A DNA stretch of 64,000 bases from Edaphobacter sp. 12200R-103 (GTDB lineage: Bacteria > Acidobacteriota > Terriglobia > Terriglobales > Acidobacteriaceae), in the NCBI RefSeq assembly GCF_010093025.1, contig NZ_CP048114.1, positions 1,116,001 through 1,180,000 on the forward strand, read 5' to 3'. Each line of letters begins with the position of its first letter. Position 1 is the first letter of the stretch. The notes below the pieces were generated by a model. It made no database searches, had not been told where the DNA came from, and was given only the letters and a program-made list of their open reading frames with translations. Shown in pieces: positions 44,702 to 52,702 of the stretch. Made by a program: the position numbers and the translations under genes.

Positions 44702-45803
44702 CAAAACCGTCATGATGAATTCGAAATCCGATAGCTCCGGCCCTGAGGTTCCACCTCGCAAGTCGACGGCCGTACTCGGCATCCAGTCCGATACGGCATT
44801 TAACGAGGCAGCCAAGCGACTCTGCGGACGCGACCTTTGTTCCATCAGTGATCTGAGCGTCGAAGAGATGGCCGCCGTCATGGAGCTGGCCCATGCCGTG
44901 AAGAACTCTCCGGAGGACTTCCGCCATGCCCTCGATGCGAAGCAGATGGTAATGTTCTTTGAAAAGGCTTCTCTGCGTACCCGCCTCACCTTTGAGGCAG
45001 CAATCAACACGCTGGGTGGCAACGCTATCTTCGTCGACCAGACACAGTCGCCTCTTGGCGAGCGCGAGTCTCTGCCGGACGTTGCTCGCAACCTGGAACG
45101 CTGGATGAGCGCAATTGTTCTGCGCACTTACTCGCACGAGACGATCACGGAGATGGCTGCGTGCTCGAAGATCCCGGTTATCAACGCTCTCTCCGACCTG
45201 GAGCATCCCTGCCAGGCAATCGCCGATTTCCTTACCCTGGAGGAGCGATTTGGCTCGGCTGAGGGACTTCGCTTTGCCTATGTGGGCGACGGCAATAACG
45301 TCTGCCACTCGCTGATGCTGGCGGGCGCGCTGCTCGGCTCGCATGTCAGCGTTGCGACTCCCAAGGGTTTCGCTCCCAAACTGGAGATCATCCATAAGGC
45401 AATTGAGATCGCCGAGCAGACTGGCGGTAGCATTACGCTGCTGCACGATCCTATCAAGGCCGTAACCGGAGCCGATGCGATCTACACTGACGTCTGCACC
45501 AGCATGGGATTTGAACATGAAGCGACGAAACGCGCCCCCATCTTCAAGCCCTACCAGGTAAATGAAGAACTGATGAGCAATGCACAGCAGGATGCCGTCT
45601 TTATGCATTGCCTGCCGGCACACCGCAACGCTGAGGTCACCGATGCGGTATTGGATGGGCCGCAGTCCATCGTCTTTGATCAGGCAGAGAACCGTCTGCA
45701 CGCTCAGAAATCGCTCCTGCTGATGCTGCTGGGCGGGGCCAAGCGTATCTCGAGTGCCCGTGGACGTGGAACACAGGCGCGCAAACGTCCTTCGCTGGTG
45801 TAG
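44694..45803 (+). CDS. argF: ornithine carbamoyltransferase
   Basis: A 369-residue enzyme forming citrulline from ornithine and carbamoyl phosphate. It has the carbamoyl-phosphate motif FEKASLRTRLTFE, where the common STRTR reads SLRTR. Also present are LSDLEHPCQAIADFLT, the ornithine-binding SMG loop in CTSMGFEHEA, and MHCLPAHRN near the C-terminus. The SMG loop argues against the acetyl- or succinylornithine variants. About 40 extra N-terminal residues precede the normal start; an internal start such as ATG 44712 is possible. The ATG 44694 overlaps the argD stop and follows GGAGAAAAGG. Confidence 0.94.
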   Translation: MGSKTVMMNSKSDSSGPEVPPRKSTAVLGIQSDTAFNEAAKRLCGRDLCSISDLSVEEMAAVMELAHAVKNSPEDFRHALDAKQMVMFFEKASLRTRLTFEAAINTLGGNAIFVDQTQSPLGERESLPDVARNLERWMSAIVLRTYSHETITEMAACSKIPVINALSDLEHPCQAIADFLTLEERFGSAEGLRFAYVGDGNNVCHSLMLAGALLGSHVSVATPKGFAPKLEIIHKAIEIAEQTGGSITLLHDPIKAVTGADAIYTDVCTSMGFEHEATKRAPIFKPYQVNEELMSNAQQDAVFMHCLPAHRNAEVTDAVLDGPQSIVFDQAENRLHAQKSLLLMLLGGAKRISSARGRGTQARKRPSLV

Positions 45804-45837
45804 TTGCAGCAGAGGCAAAGGAAAAGGAGCTCCGGAA

Positions 45838-47334
45838 GTGAGCAAGATGTGGTCAGGCCGTTTCAGGGAACCACTGGATTCGGCCTTTGAAGAGTGGCAA
45901 CGATCGTTTCCGTTCGATGTGCGGCTGCTTCCCCAGGAGGTGGCCGCGTCGAAGGCGCACGCACGTGCGATTGCCGCTGCGGGCATCCTGACGGATGCGG
46001 AGCTTGCGAAGATGCTGGGTGGACTCGATCGAGTGATCCCCTTTTCAATCGAAGAGACGACAACAACCAGCAGCAGCGATCCGAATGCCTCGTTGTCATC
46101 ACACTTCATCCGAATCGTTGCTCTGAGCCCGCAGGCAGAGGACATCCACCACTTCGTCGAGCTGCAGCTCACGAAACTTATCGGAGACCTGGCCCTCAAG
46201 CTGCATACCGGGCGCAGTCGCAATGAACAGATCGCCACCGATATGCGTCTGTTCGTACGCGATGCGATCGATCAGACGCTTGAGGGATTGCTGGCGTGGC
46301 GCGAAGCCCTGGTCCATCAGGCCCGGTCAGCAGGCGACGCTGTCATGCCCTCTTACACGCATCTGCAGCGGGCAGAACCTGTTCTCACCGCACACTGGCT
46401 GCTGGCCTATGTGGCCATGCTGCAACGCGACTTCAGCCGGCTGATGGACTGTCGCAGCCGCCTGAATCTATGCCCTCTGGGTTCAGGAGCGATTGCTGGC
46501 GCGACTCTGGCTCTCGATCGCAACATCGCCGCAGAGGCACTCGGTTTCGATGGTCCCACGCCCAACAGCATGGACGCGACCAGCGACCGCGACTTTGCGC
46601 TGGAGTTTACGCAGGCAATCTCCACGTTGGGCCTTCATATCTCGCGCTTCGCCGAAGAGCTGACCCTGCACTCTACCGCGGAGTTCGGATTCCTCGATCT
46701 CCCGGAGCGCTTTTCTACCGGATCGAGCGCGATGCCGCAGAAGAAGAATCCCGACCTGACCGAGCTGATTCGCGGCAAGACAGGACGCCTGCAAGGTGCC
46801 GCCATCACGCTTGCAACCATCGTCAAGGGACTTCCCCTGGCCTACAACAAGGACCTGCAAGAGGGCCAGGAGCCCGTCTTCGACGCCGCTGACACGATTC
46901 ATGGAATCCTTCTGCTGCTGCCGGAGTTTACGCGGGCCCTCCGCTTCCGCACCGAAGTGATGCAATCGGCGGCGGAAAAGGGCTATCTGAACGCGATGGC
47001 TGCTGCAACGTACCTCACCCACAAGGGTGTTCCCTTTCGCAAGGCGCACGAGAAGATCGGTCAGGCCGTCAGGCTGGGCCTTGAGACGGGCCGCGAGTTG
47101 AATGAACTGACGCTCAAGGAGCTTCGTGGCTTCGGAGAAGAGTTCAGTGAGGACTTTTTCGATGCCATTTCTCTTGAGGCAACCGTCGATTGCCACGATG
47201 TGATCGGGGGCACTGCCCGAAATCGAGTGGGGGATGCCATGGAAGATGCCTCCCGGCAGATTGAGTCCGATCGGGCCTCGCTAGCATCAAAAAAGTCTGC
47301 GAAACTTGGCTTGGAGTCCGTTTCCCTTGTCTAA
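45838..47334 (+). CDS. argH: argininosuccinate lyase
   Basis: A 498-residue enzyme splitting argininosuccinate into arginine and fumarate. It starts MSKMWSGRFREPLDSAFEEW and has KLHTGRSRNEQIATDMRLF and the flexible catalytic loop with Ser in FSTGSSAMPQKKNPDLTELI. GTG 45838, preceded by AAAAGGAG, is preferred to the longer frame at 45754 that overlaps argF. It is about 35 residues longer than usual, with an insertion near residues 65-85 and a Ser/Lys-rich C-terminal tail that reaches into the next gene. argG, needed for the preceding step, is not in the window. Confidence 0.96.
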   Translation: MSKMWSGRFREPLDSAFEEWQRSFPFDVRLLPQEVAASKAHARAIAAAGILTDAELAKMLGGLDRVIPFSIEETTTTSSSDPNASLSSHFIRIVALSPQAEDIHHFVELQLTKLIGDLALKLHTGRSRNEQIATDMRLFVRDAIDQTLEGLLAWREALVHQARSAGDAVMPSYTHLQRAEPVLTAHWLLAYVAMLQRDFSRLMDCRSRLNLCPLGSGAIAGATLALDRNIAAEALGFDGPTPNSMDATSDRDFALEFTQAISTLGLHISRFAEELTLHSTAEFGFLDLPERFSTGSSAMPQKKNPDLTELIRGKTGRLQGAAITLATIVKGLPLAYNKDLQEGQEPVFDAADTIHGILLLLPEFTRALRFRTEVMQSAAEKGYLNAMAAATYLTHKGVPFRKAHEKIGQAVRLGLETGRELNELTLKELRGFGEEFSEDFFDAISLEATVDCHDVIGGTARNRVGDAMEDASRQIESDRASLASKKSAKLGLESVSLV

Positions 47335-47947
47335 CTCGACCCTGATGCCGATAAGCGACTCGACCTCATCCTCGCGTCCGCGCGTCGGTGGAGCGGTCGT
47401 ACGTCCGGCAAAGCTCCCGGATGCGGTTAACATCTTTGAGCTGGTCAATTCGCTTTCAGGGGACGGTACGCTGCTACGGCGCAGCTACGCTGAGATCTGC
47501 GAGAATGTCCGTGACTTTGCCGTAGCCGAGAGTGAGAGCGGTGTTTTCCTGGGCTGCGGAGCTCTGCACCTTTACGGTCCTCACCTGGCTGAAGTGCGAT
47601 CCATCGTGGTGAAGCCTGAGGCCAAGGGGCAAGGCGCCGGGGGAAAGCTGTTGCGCGCCCTGCTGGCAGAGGCGGAGGACCAGGGGGTCACCTGCGTCTG
47701 CCTGTTCACACGCATTCCGGATTTTTTCTTTCACTTCGGCTTTCGCGTGGTGGACCGCACGGTGCTGCCGGACAAGATCTACAAGGACTGCCAGACGTGC
47801 CCGCGTCTCTATGCCTGCGACGAAGTCGCCATGGCTCGCGGACCGATTCCGCGCATCGCCGTTCTTGGGCCAAACCGGTTTCCTCAGCCTGAGCTTGTGA
47901 AGCTGCAGGCTGGCTCAATCGCGCCTCCGAACCCCAAGGACAAATAG
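47327..47947 (+). CDS. argA: GNAT acetyltransferase, probable short N-acetylglutamate synthase
   Basis: An about 206-residue GNAT-fold enzyme overlapping the end of argH by eight bases in another frame. The acetyl-CoA site is seen in VRSIVVKPEAKGQGAGGKLL. The C-terminal FFFHFGFRVVDRTVLPDKIY and the CQTCPRLYACDEVAM cysteine motif resemble the stand-alone or ArgH-fused N-acetylglutamate synthase domain. It would supply the first step missing from the operon, making it complete except for argG and a deacetylase. The start is uncertain: TTG 47327 has a GGAG 10 bases upstream, ATG 47345 has none. The symbol is by inference from family and position. Confidence 0.8.
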   Translation: MSNSTLMPISDSTSSSRPRVGGAVVRPAKLPDAVNIFELVNSLSGDGTLLRRSYAEICENVRDFAVAESESGVFLGCGALHLYGPHLAEVRSIVVKPEAKGQGAGGKLLRALLAEAEDQGVTCVCLFTRIPDFFFHFGFRVVDRTVLPDKIYKDCQTCPRLYACDEVAMARGPIPRIAVLGPNRFPQPELVKLQAGSIAPPNPKDK

Positions 47948-47965
47948 CGCTTCGGATCGATGCTG

Positions 47966-47992
47966 GGTCGATCATCGACCTTTTCCCATTTT
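47966..47992 (+). terminator. probable terminator of the arginine operon
   Basis: GGTCGA (47966-47971) and TCGACC (47975-47980) form a six-pair stem with a TCA loop, followed directly by TTTTCCCATTTTC. It begins 18 bases after the last stop of the operon. Confidence 0.6.
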
Positions 47993-48082
47993 CTCCTCCG
48001 GTAATCGCCAGAATCCACCTGCTTCCCTTTCGCTTATGAGCATCACCCGGCATACTATTGGCGAACGACGAGGAGAAGCTGG

Positions 48083-49456
48083 ATGGATGCTCTGACGCTT
48101 CATCGGATCCACTTTGCATTTACCATCACCTATCACTACCTCTTCCCCCAATTGACGATGGGGCTCGCTCTACTGATCTTCGTCATGAAGTTGATAGCTC
48201 TGCGGACGAACGATCCTGCTCAACGGGAGCGCTACGACGAAGCCTCCCGTTTCTGGGCCCGCATCTTTGCTATCAACTTCGTTCTTGGCGTGGTAACCGG
48301 GATTCCGATGGAGTTTCAGTTCGGCACGAACTGGTCTGAATTTTCACGACGAACCGGCGGAGTCATCGGCCAACCTCTGGCGATGGAAGGCGTCTTCTCT
48401 TTCTTTCTTGAGTCTGCCTTCCTGGGGTTGCTTATGTTTGGCGAGAAACGAATCTCGCGGAAGCTCCACACGCTCTCAGCCTTCATGGTCTTCCTGGGAT
48501 CGTGGATCTCAGGGTTCTTTATTATTGTGACGGATGCCTGGATGCAGCATCCGGTCGCATACCAGCAGCTTCCGAACGGCACATTTGAGGTCACCAGCTT
48601 CTGGGGACTGATGATGAATCCATGGGCGTGGCTGCAGTATGCCCACAACATGTCCGGCGCTGTCATAACGGGAGCCTTCGTCATGGCCGCCACGGGAGCG
48701 TTATATCTTCTTCAACGCAAACACGAGGAGTATGGACGACTGTTCCTGAAGGTAGGAGTCGTGGCGGGTATTGCATCCTGTATTGCTCAGATCTTTCCTA
48801 CCGGCGATCTGCACGGCAAATACATGGCACGGCACCAGCCGGCGGCCGTAGCGGGTATGGAGGGTCTCTTTCATTCCACACCGGGTGCGCCCATTGTGCT
48901 GATGGGACAGCCAGATGTCGAGAAGCAGACCATCGACAATCCGCTGGCTGTCAATAAAGTACTCAGCTTTTTGATCTATGGAACCACCGCAGCCGAGGTA
49001 AAAGGACTCGATCAGTTTCCGCAGGATCAGTGGCCGTCTGCGCTTCCATTGCTGTTTTACAGTTACCACATCATGGCCGGGCTCGGAACCTACTTTGCTG
49101 GATTGATGATCCTGGCGGGATTTCTTCTGTGGCGCGGTCACATTTATCACGCGCGTTGGCTGCTGTGGCCCATCCTGTTAAGCTTCCCGCTTCCCTACAT
49201 TGCCAACACAGCAGGATGGATGACCGCGGAGCTGGGCAGACAGCCATGGCTCGTATACGGGTTGATGCGAACGTCGGAAGGCTACTCCAAACACGTGGGG
49301 CCAGGCACAAGCCTGTTTACACTGCTTGGCTTTCTGGGGATGTATTCGGTGCTCTCAATTCTCTGGATTGTGTTGGTCTACACCGCCATCCAGAAAGGAC
49401 CGAAGGCGCCCGTGGTAGACGAAGGACACGACGGGCACACACTGACGACCGCATAA
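48083..49456 (+). CDS. cydA: cytochrome bd-type oxidase subunit I
   Basis: A 457-residue heme-bearing subunit of a quinol oxidase in the inner membrane. Heme ligands appear to be His in FTITYHYLFPQLTMG, His in QYAHNMSGAVITGAFVM and Met in YHIMAGLGTYF. The acidic pair near MEGVFSFFLESAFLG and the GRQPWLVYGLMRTSEG motif are intact. The Q-loop is short. Within it, the segment QPAAVAGMEG has Ala where Escherichia CydA has the quinol-contact Lys252, while the Glu257 equivalent is kept. GAGGAGAAG precedes the ATG, and a TACTAT hexamer near 48052 is a candidate -10. It is followed by cydB after 10 bases. Confidence 0.94.
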   Translation: MDALTLHRIHFAFTITYHYLFPQLTMGLALLIFVMKLIALRTNDPAQRERYDEASRFWARIFAINFVLGVVTGIPMEFQFGTNWSEFSRRTGGVIGQPLAMEGVFSFFLESAFLGLLMFGEKRISRKLHTLSAFMVFLGSWISGFFIIVTDAWMQHPVAYQQLPNGTFEVTSFWGLMMNPWAWLQYAHNMSGAVITGAFVMAATGALYLLQRKHEEYGRLFLKVGVVAGIASCIAQIFPTGDLHGKYMARHQPAAVAGMEGLFHSTPGAPIVLMGQPDVEKQTIDNPLAVNKVLSFLIYGTTAAEVKGLDQFPQDQWPSALPLLFYSYHIMAGLGTYFAGLMILAGFLLWRGHIYHARWLLWPILLSFPLPYIANTAGWMTAELGRQPWLVYGLMRTSEGYSKHVGPGTSLFTLLGFLGMYSVLSILWIVLVYTAIQKGPKAPVVDEGHDGHTLTTA

Positions 49457-49466
49457 GGAGAGTGCG

Positions 49467-50513
49467 ATGGGGACGATCTGGTTCTGGATTGTAGCGGCGA
49501 TGCTGACCATCTATGTAGTGCTGGACGGGTTTGACCTCGGGGTCGGCATTGTTTATTTGATAGTAGCTCGCACCGAGCAGGACAGGCGAAAGGCTATGCA
49601 TGCCATCGGGCCGGTCTGGGATGGCAACGAGGTGTGGCTGATCGCCGGAGGAGGCACGCTCTTCTTTGCCTTCCCTCTTCTGTACGCCTCTTCGTTCAGC
49701 GGCTTTTATCTTCCTCTCACTATCGTGCTTTGGCTGCTGATCGTGCGCGGCTTAAGCATCGAGCTTCGCGCACACACGCACGACAGCGTCTTTATGAGCT
49801 TGTTCGATACAACGTTCGCGCTTTCGAGTCTGATCCTTGCGGTATTCTTCGGGGCGGCCCTAGCCAACGTTATTCGCGGTGTTCCCCTTGGAGCTGACAA
49901 CTACTTCTTTCTTCCTCTATGGACAAACTGGCGAACAGGACCGAACCCGGGAATCCTGGACTGGTACACCGTTTTGGGAGGTCTGCTCGCGGCAGTGGCA
50001 TTGGCAATGCACGGCCTGCTCTATCTGGCATTGAAGACCAGGGGGGCACTCAATGAGAAGTCGGTTGCATGGGCGAAAAAAGCGCTCCCGATAGTAGCCA
50101 TTCTCACCCTGGCGAGCGTCCCGGCCACCGTCATCGCGCGACCTGCTTCCCTGATGCACTACCAGGAACACGGACTCGCGTGGCTGGCGCCGGCGATGGT
50201 TGTTGTCAGCCTCATTACGATCGCCATCTCACTGGCCCGCGGATGGGAGTGGAGAGCCTTTATCGGTTCCTGCACCTACCTTGCTGCAATGCTGGTTGGT
50301 GCTGCGGCTGGGCTCTTCCCTGTCGTACTGCCGAGTGTAGGAACGGAGGGCCAGAGCATCACCATCGATCGCGCGCTCGCGGGTCCACACGCGGTCCGGG
50401 TGGGGCTTATCTGGTGGACGTTCGGGATTCTGCTGGCCCTTGGCTACACCGTGACGGTGTACTGGCTCTTCCGTGGCAAGGTCCCGGAGCACACAGAAGG
50501 ATACGGCCACTAA
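49467..50513 (+). CDS. cydB: cytochrome bd-type oxidase subunit II
   Basis: A 348-residue inner-membrane subunit with about eight to nine helices that pairs with subunit I. The first helix carries the acidic VVLDGFDLGVGIVYLIVART. The next part has AIGPVWDGNEVWLIAGGGTL with the conserved Trp-Asp-Gly-Asn-Glu. Late helices include HAVRVGLIWWTFGILLALGY. ATG 49467 follows AAGGAGAG. It ends nine bases before the convergent ABC ATPase gene; no small third subunit frame (CydX type) follows. Confidence 0.96.
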   Translation: MGTIWFWIVAAMLTIYVVLDGFDLGVGIVYLIVARTEQDRRKAMHAIGPVWDGNEVWLIAGGGTLFFAFPLLYASSFSGFYLPLTIVLWLLIVRGLSIELRAHTHDSVFMSLFDTTFALSSLILAVFFGAALANVIRGVPLGADNYFFLPLWTNWRTGPNPGILDWYTVLGGLLAAVALAMHGLLYLALKTRGALNEKSVAWAKKALPIVAILTLASVPATVIARPASLMHYQEHGLAWLAPAMVVVSLITIAISLARGWEWRAFIGSCTYLAAMLVGAAAGLFPVVLPSVGTEGQSITIDRALAGPHAVRVGLIWWTFGILLALGYTVTVYWLFRGKVPEHTEGYGH

Positions 50514-50522
50514 AACTCCCGC

Positions 50523-51314
50523 TCACCAGGCGTGGTGAAAGCCATCCTTCTCCGTGAGGTGGACTTCGGTGCGGAAGAGATCGCTGAGCGCGGGCGCGGT
50601 CAGCAGTTTGGATTTCGGTCCATCTGCAATGATGCGGCCATCTTTCATCATCAGGATGCGGTCGATCTCGGGGATGATATCGGAGACGTGATGCGTGATC
50701 AGAAGGATTCCAGTTCCCTGCTGCGCCAGACGCCTCATCAGGCTGCGGAGCTCCTGCTGGGCGGCAATATCGAGTGCATTCGACGGCTCATCAAGCAGGA
50801 GCATCTGCGAAGAGGCCACCAGCGCGCGGCCGATCATAATGCGCCGCTGCTGACCGGCAGACATATGCCCCACGAGCTTGTCGCGGAACGGTTCTGCGTC
50901 GATGAGAGCGAGTACTTCGTCGGCGCGGGTGAGCATTTCATTGGTGACAGTCAGATTGGGCCACAATGTCGAGCTGGAGAAGAAGCCCGTGAGGACAGCG
51001 TCGCGTCCCGTCGTCGTAAGCGTCTGTTTGCCGGGAAGCTCCGTCGAGACGACACCGAGGCGCTTCTTGAGTTCCGTCAGGTCCCAGCGGCTGCGACCGA
51101 AGATGCTGACCTCGGTCTCCGGCTGAACGATGGGATAGCACTCACAGGTGATGGTCTTGATCAGGGTCGACTTTCCGCAGCCGTTCGGGCCAAGAATGGC
51201 GATATGCTCACCGGCGTTCACCGACAGATTGACGTCGTGAAGGACGACGTTCTCGCCACGGGCAACGTTCACATGGGAAAGCTGCAGGAAAGGCTCGGAT
51301 CTTTGTGAGTGCAT
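50523..51314 (-). CDS. ABC transporter ATP-binding protein (ModF/YlmA-like, permease-less)
   Basis: A 263-residue ATPase with Walker A AILGPNGCGKSTLIKTIT, the signature written as HMSAGQQRRIMIGRAL (SAGQQ in place of SGGQ), Walker B MLLLDEPSNALDIAAQQELR and the switch His pair in LITHHVSDIIPEID. The pattern and CECYP-containing spacer match the ModF/YlmA group, which usually lacks an adjacent permease, as here. It is convergent with cydB. The transported substrate or other role is unknown. Confidence 0.9.
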   Translation of the reverse strand: MHSQRSEPFLQLSHVNVARGENVVLHDVNLSVNAGEHIAILGPNGCGKSTLIKTITCECYPIVQPETEVSIFGRSRWDLTELKKRLGVVSTELPGKQTLTTTGRDAVLTGFFSSSTLWPNLTVTNEMLTRADEVLALIDAEPFRDKLVGHMSAGQQRRIMIGRALVASSQMLLLDEPSNALDIAAQQELRSLMRRLAQQGTGILLITHHVSDIIPEIDRILMMKDGRIIADGPKSKLLTAPALSDLFRTEVHLTEKDGFHHAW

Positions 51315-51395
51315 CGTCTAACGATAACGTCCTCGGGTGACGTTATCGAGCATCATGCATCGAATGAATAGCATTATCAGCAGGATCGGAGAAAA

Positions 51396-51846
51396 ATGAG
51401 ATTCAACACATCGAACAGTGACGAAAAGATCGCTTACGCCCTGCTGCGTGCCGTGGCTGGAATGAATCTGCTGATGCACGGTGTGAGTCGTCTGCTGGCT
51501 GGATCGGAGGGATTCGCAGCACACTTGACCGAACAGTTTGCTCAGTCTCCGCTGCCCGTTCCTCTGGTTCGCATCTTCGGTTCCTGTGCTACCTCCGGTC
51601 GAAGGATTGATCGGCCTGCTGCTGTTGATCGGACTGAAGACGCGATGGGCTTTGATTGCATCCTCTCTGCTGATGCTGGTGCTCACGTTCGGATCAGCGA
51701 TGGTGCAGAACTGGGCCGCGGCCGGTACGCAGCTGATGTATGCACTTGTCTTTTCTGCCCTGTTGTTCCTGCGGCGGTACAACTCATGGTCCGTGGATGG
51801 ATGCTGGAACAAGGAGCAGGAGGATCGAATCCAGAAAGGTTCGTGA
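51396..51846 (+). pseudogene. DoxX-family membrane protein gene with a frameshift
   Basis: The reading frame starts at ATG 51396 after GGAGAAAA and encodes a DoxX-like N-terminal half (YALLRAVAGMNLLMHGVSRL, first helix and the usual His). At 51585 an extra T seems to shift the frame. The rest of the protein (LPPVEGLIGLLLLIGLKTRW, then LTFGSAMVQNWAAAGTQLMY) continues in the next frame to TGA 51846. Removing that T joins the halves as RIFGSVLPPVEG and gives about 149 residues with four helices, the normal family length. It may be a recent pseudogene or a sequencing error. Confidence 0.8.
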
Positions 51847-51864
51847 CCCTCTTGCTTCGCTATG

Positions 51865-52620
51865 CTAAAGGCCCTTGAGGACCGAGCCGATAACACCGCC
51901 GATAACACCAGATTCTGTATTCTGCTCAGCGCGCTCGACCTTCATGTACTCCTGAAGCTGGTTGGCCAGGCGCTGGATGGGAAGCGTCTGCAGCCAGACG
52001 CGGCCAGGACCGGTAAGTACGGCGAGAAAGATACCGTCGCCTCCGAAGATGAGGTTGCGGATGCCGGGAATACGCTGAATCTGAAAGGAGACATTGGCAT
52101 GAAAGGCGCCTACATGTCCGGGATGAACGCGCAGGGTCTCGCCGGGAGCGAGATCTTTGACGATCACCTCGCCTGAGAGCTCGAGCCATGCCAGTCCCTG
52201 TCCCGCGACCTTTTGGAGGAGGAAGCCATCTCCGCCGAAGATTCCAGCGCCAAGCGATTGCTGGAACCCTGCTCCGAGAACAATTCCAGACGTGGCACAG
52301 AGGAAGCCGTGACGGTGGACCATGTACTCGTGGCCCTGAGCAACCTCCACCGGAACGATGTGACCGGGAACACGAGTGGCAAAGGCGACCGTGCCGGGCG
52401 CGCCATAAGCGCGGTACTCGGTCATAAATAGCGTTCCACCCCCAGCAACCCGCTTGATCGCGCCCAGAAAACCGCCACCGCCGGCATGCTGGGTATGAGT
52501 GGTCATCTGGATCGACTGGCTCATCCAGGAGAGTTCTCCCGCCTCGGAGATAACCGCATCGTTGTGGTCGAGTGCAAACTCAAGGACCGGCATCGTGGTG
52601 CCGACGATTCTGTGCTCCAT
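51865..52620 (-). CDS. AIM24/TIGR00266-family protein
   Basis: A 251-residue protein of the AIM24 (DUF124) beta-helix-like fold, function unknown in bacteria; the mitochondrial namesake affects inner-membrane organisation. Gly-rich repeats are visible: AGGGGFLGAIKRVAGGGTLF, VLGAGFQQSLGAGIFGGDGF, and LIFGGDGIFLAVLTGPGRVW. The frame extends to 52677, but GGGAG seven bases before ATG 52620 and the family-like N-terminus MEHRIVGTTMPVLEF decide for 52620. A Gly/Val-rich hydrophobic C-terminus (SGVIGGVIGSVLKGL) could insert in a membrane. Confidence 0.93.
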   Translation of the reverse strand: MEHRIVGTTMPVLEFALDHNDAVISEAGELSWMSQSIQMTTHTQHAGGGGFLGAIKRVAGGGTLFMTEYRAYGAPGTVAFATRVPGHIVPVEVAQGHEYMVHRHGFLCATSGIVLGAGFQQSLGAGIFGGDGFLLQKVAGQGLAWLELSGEVIVKDLAPGETLRVHPGHVGAFHANVSFQIQRIPGIRNLIFGGDGIFLAVLTGPGRVWLQTLPIQRLANQLQEYMKVERAEQNTESGVIGGVIGSVLKGL

Positions 52621-52702
52621 ATCGAGTCTCCCGTGATGCTGGCCGGGATAGGTCAGCGCCTTCGCAAAGTCAGCCATCCAACAGATCTCTGCTATACCGT
52701 TT

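Noticed and set aside
44547..46238. 563-residue minus-strand frame
   Set aside because: It is antisense to argD, argF and argH, all with clear motifs; no protein family is visible in it.
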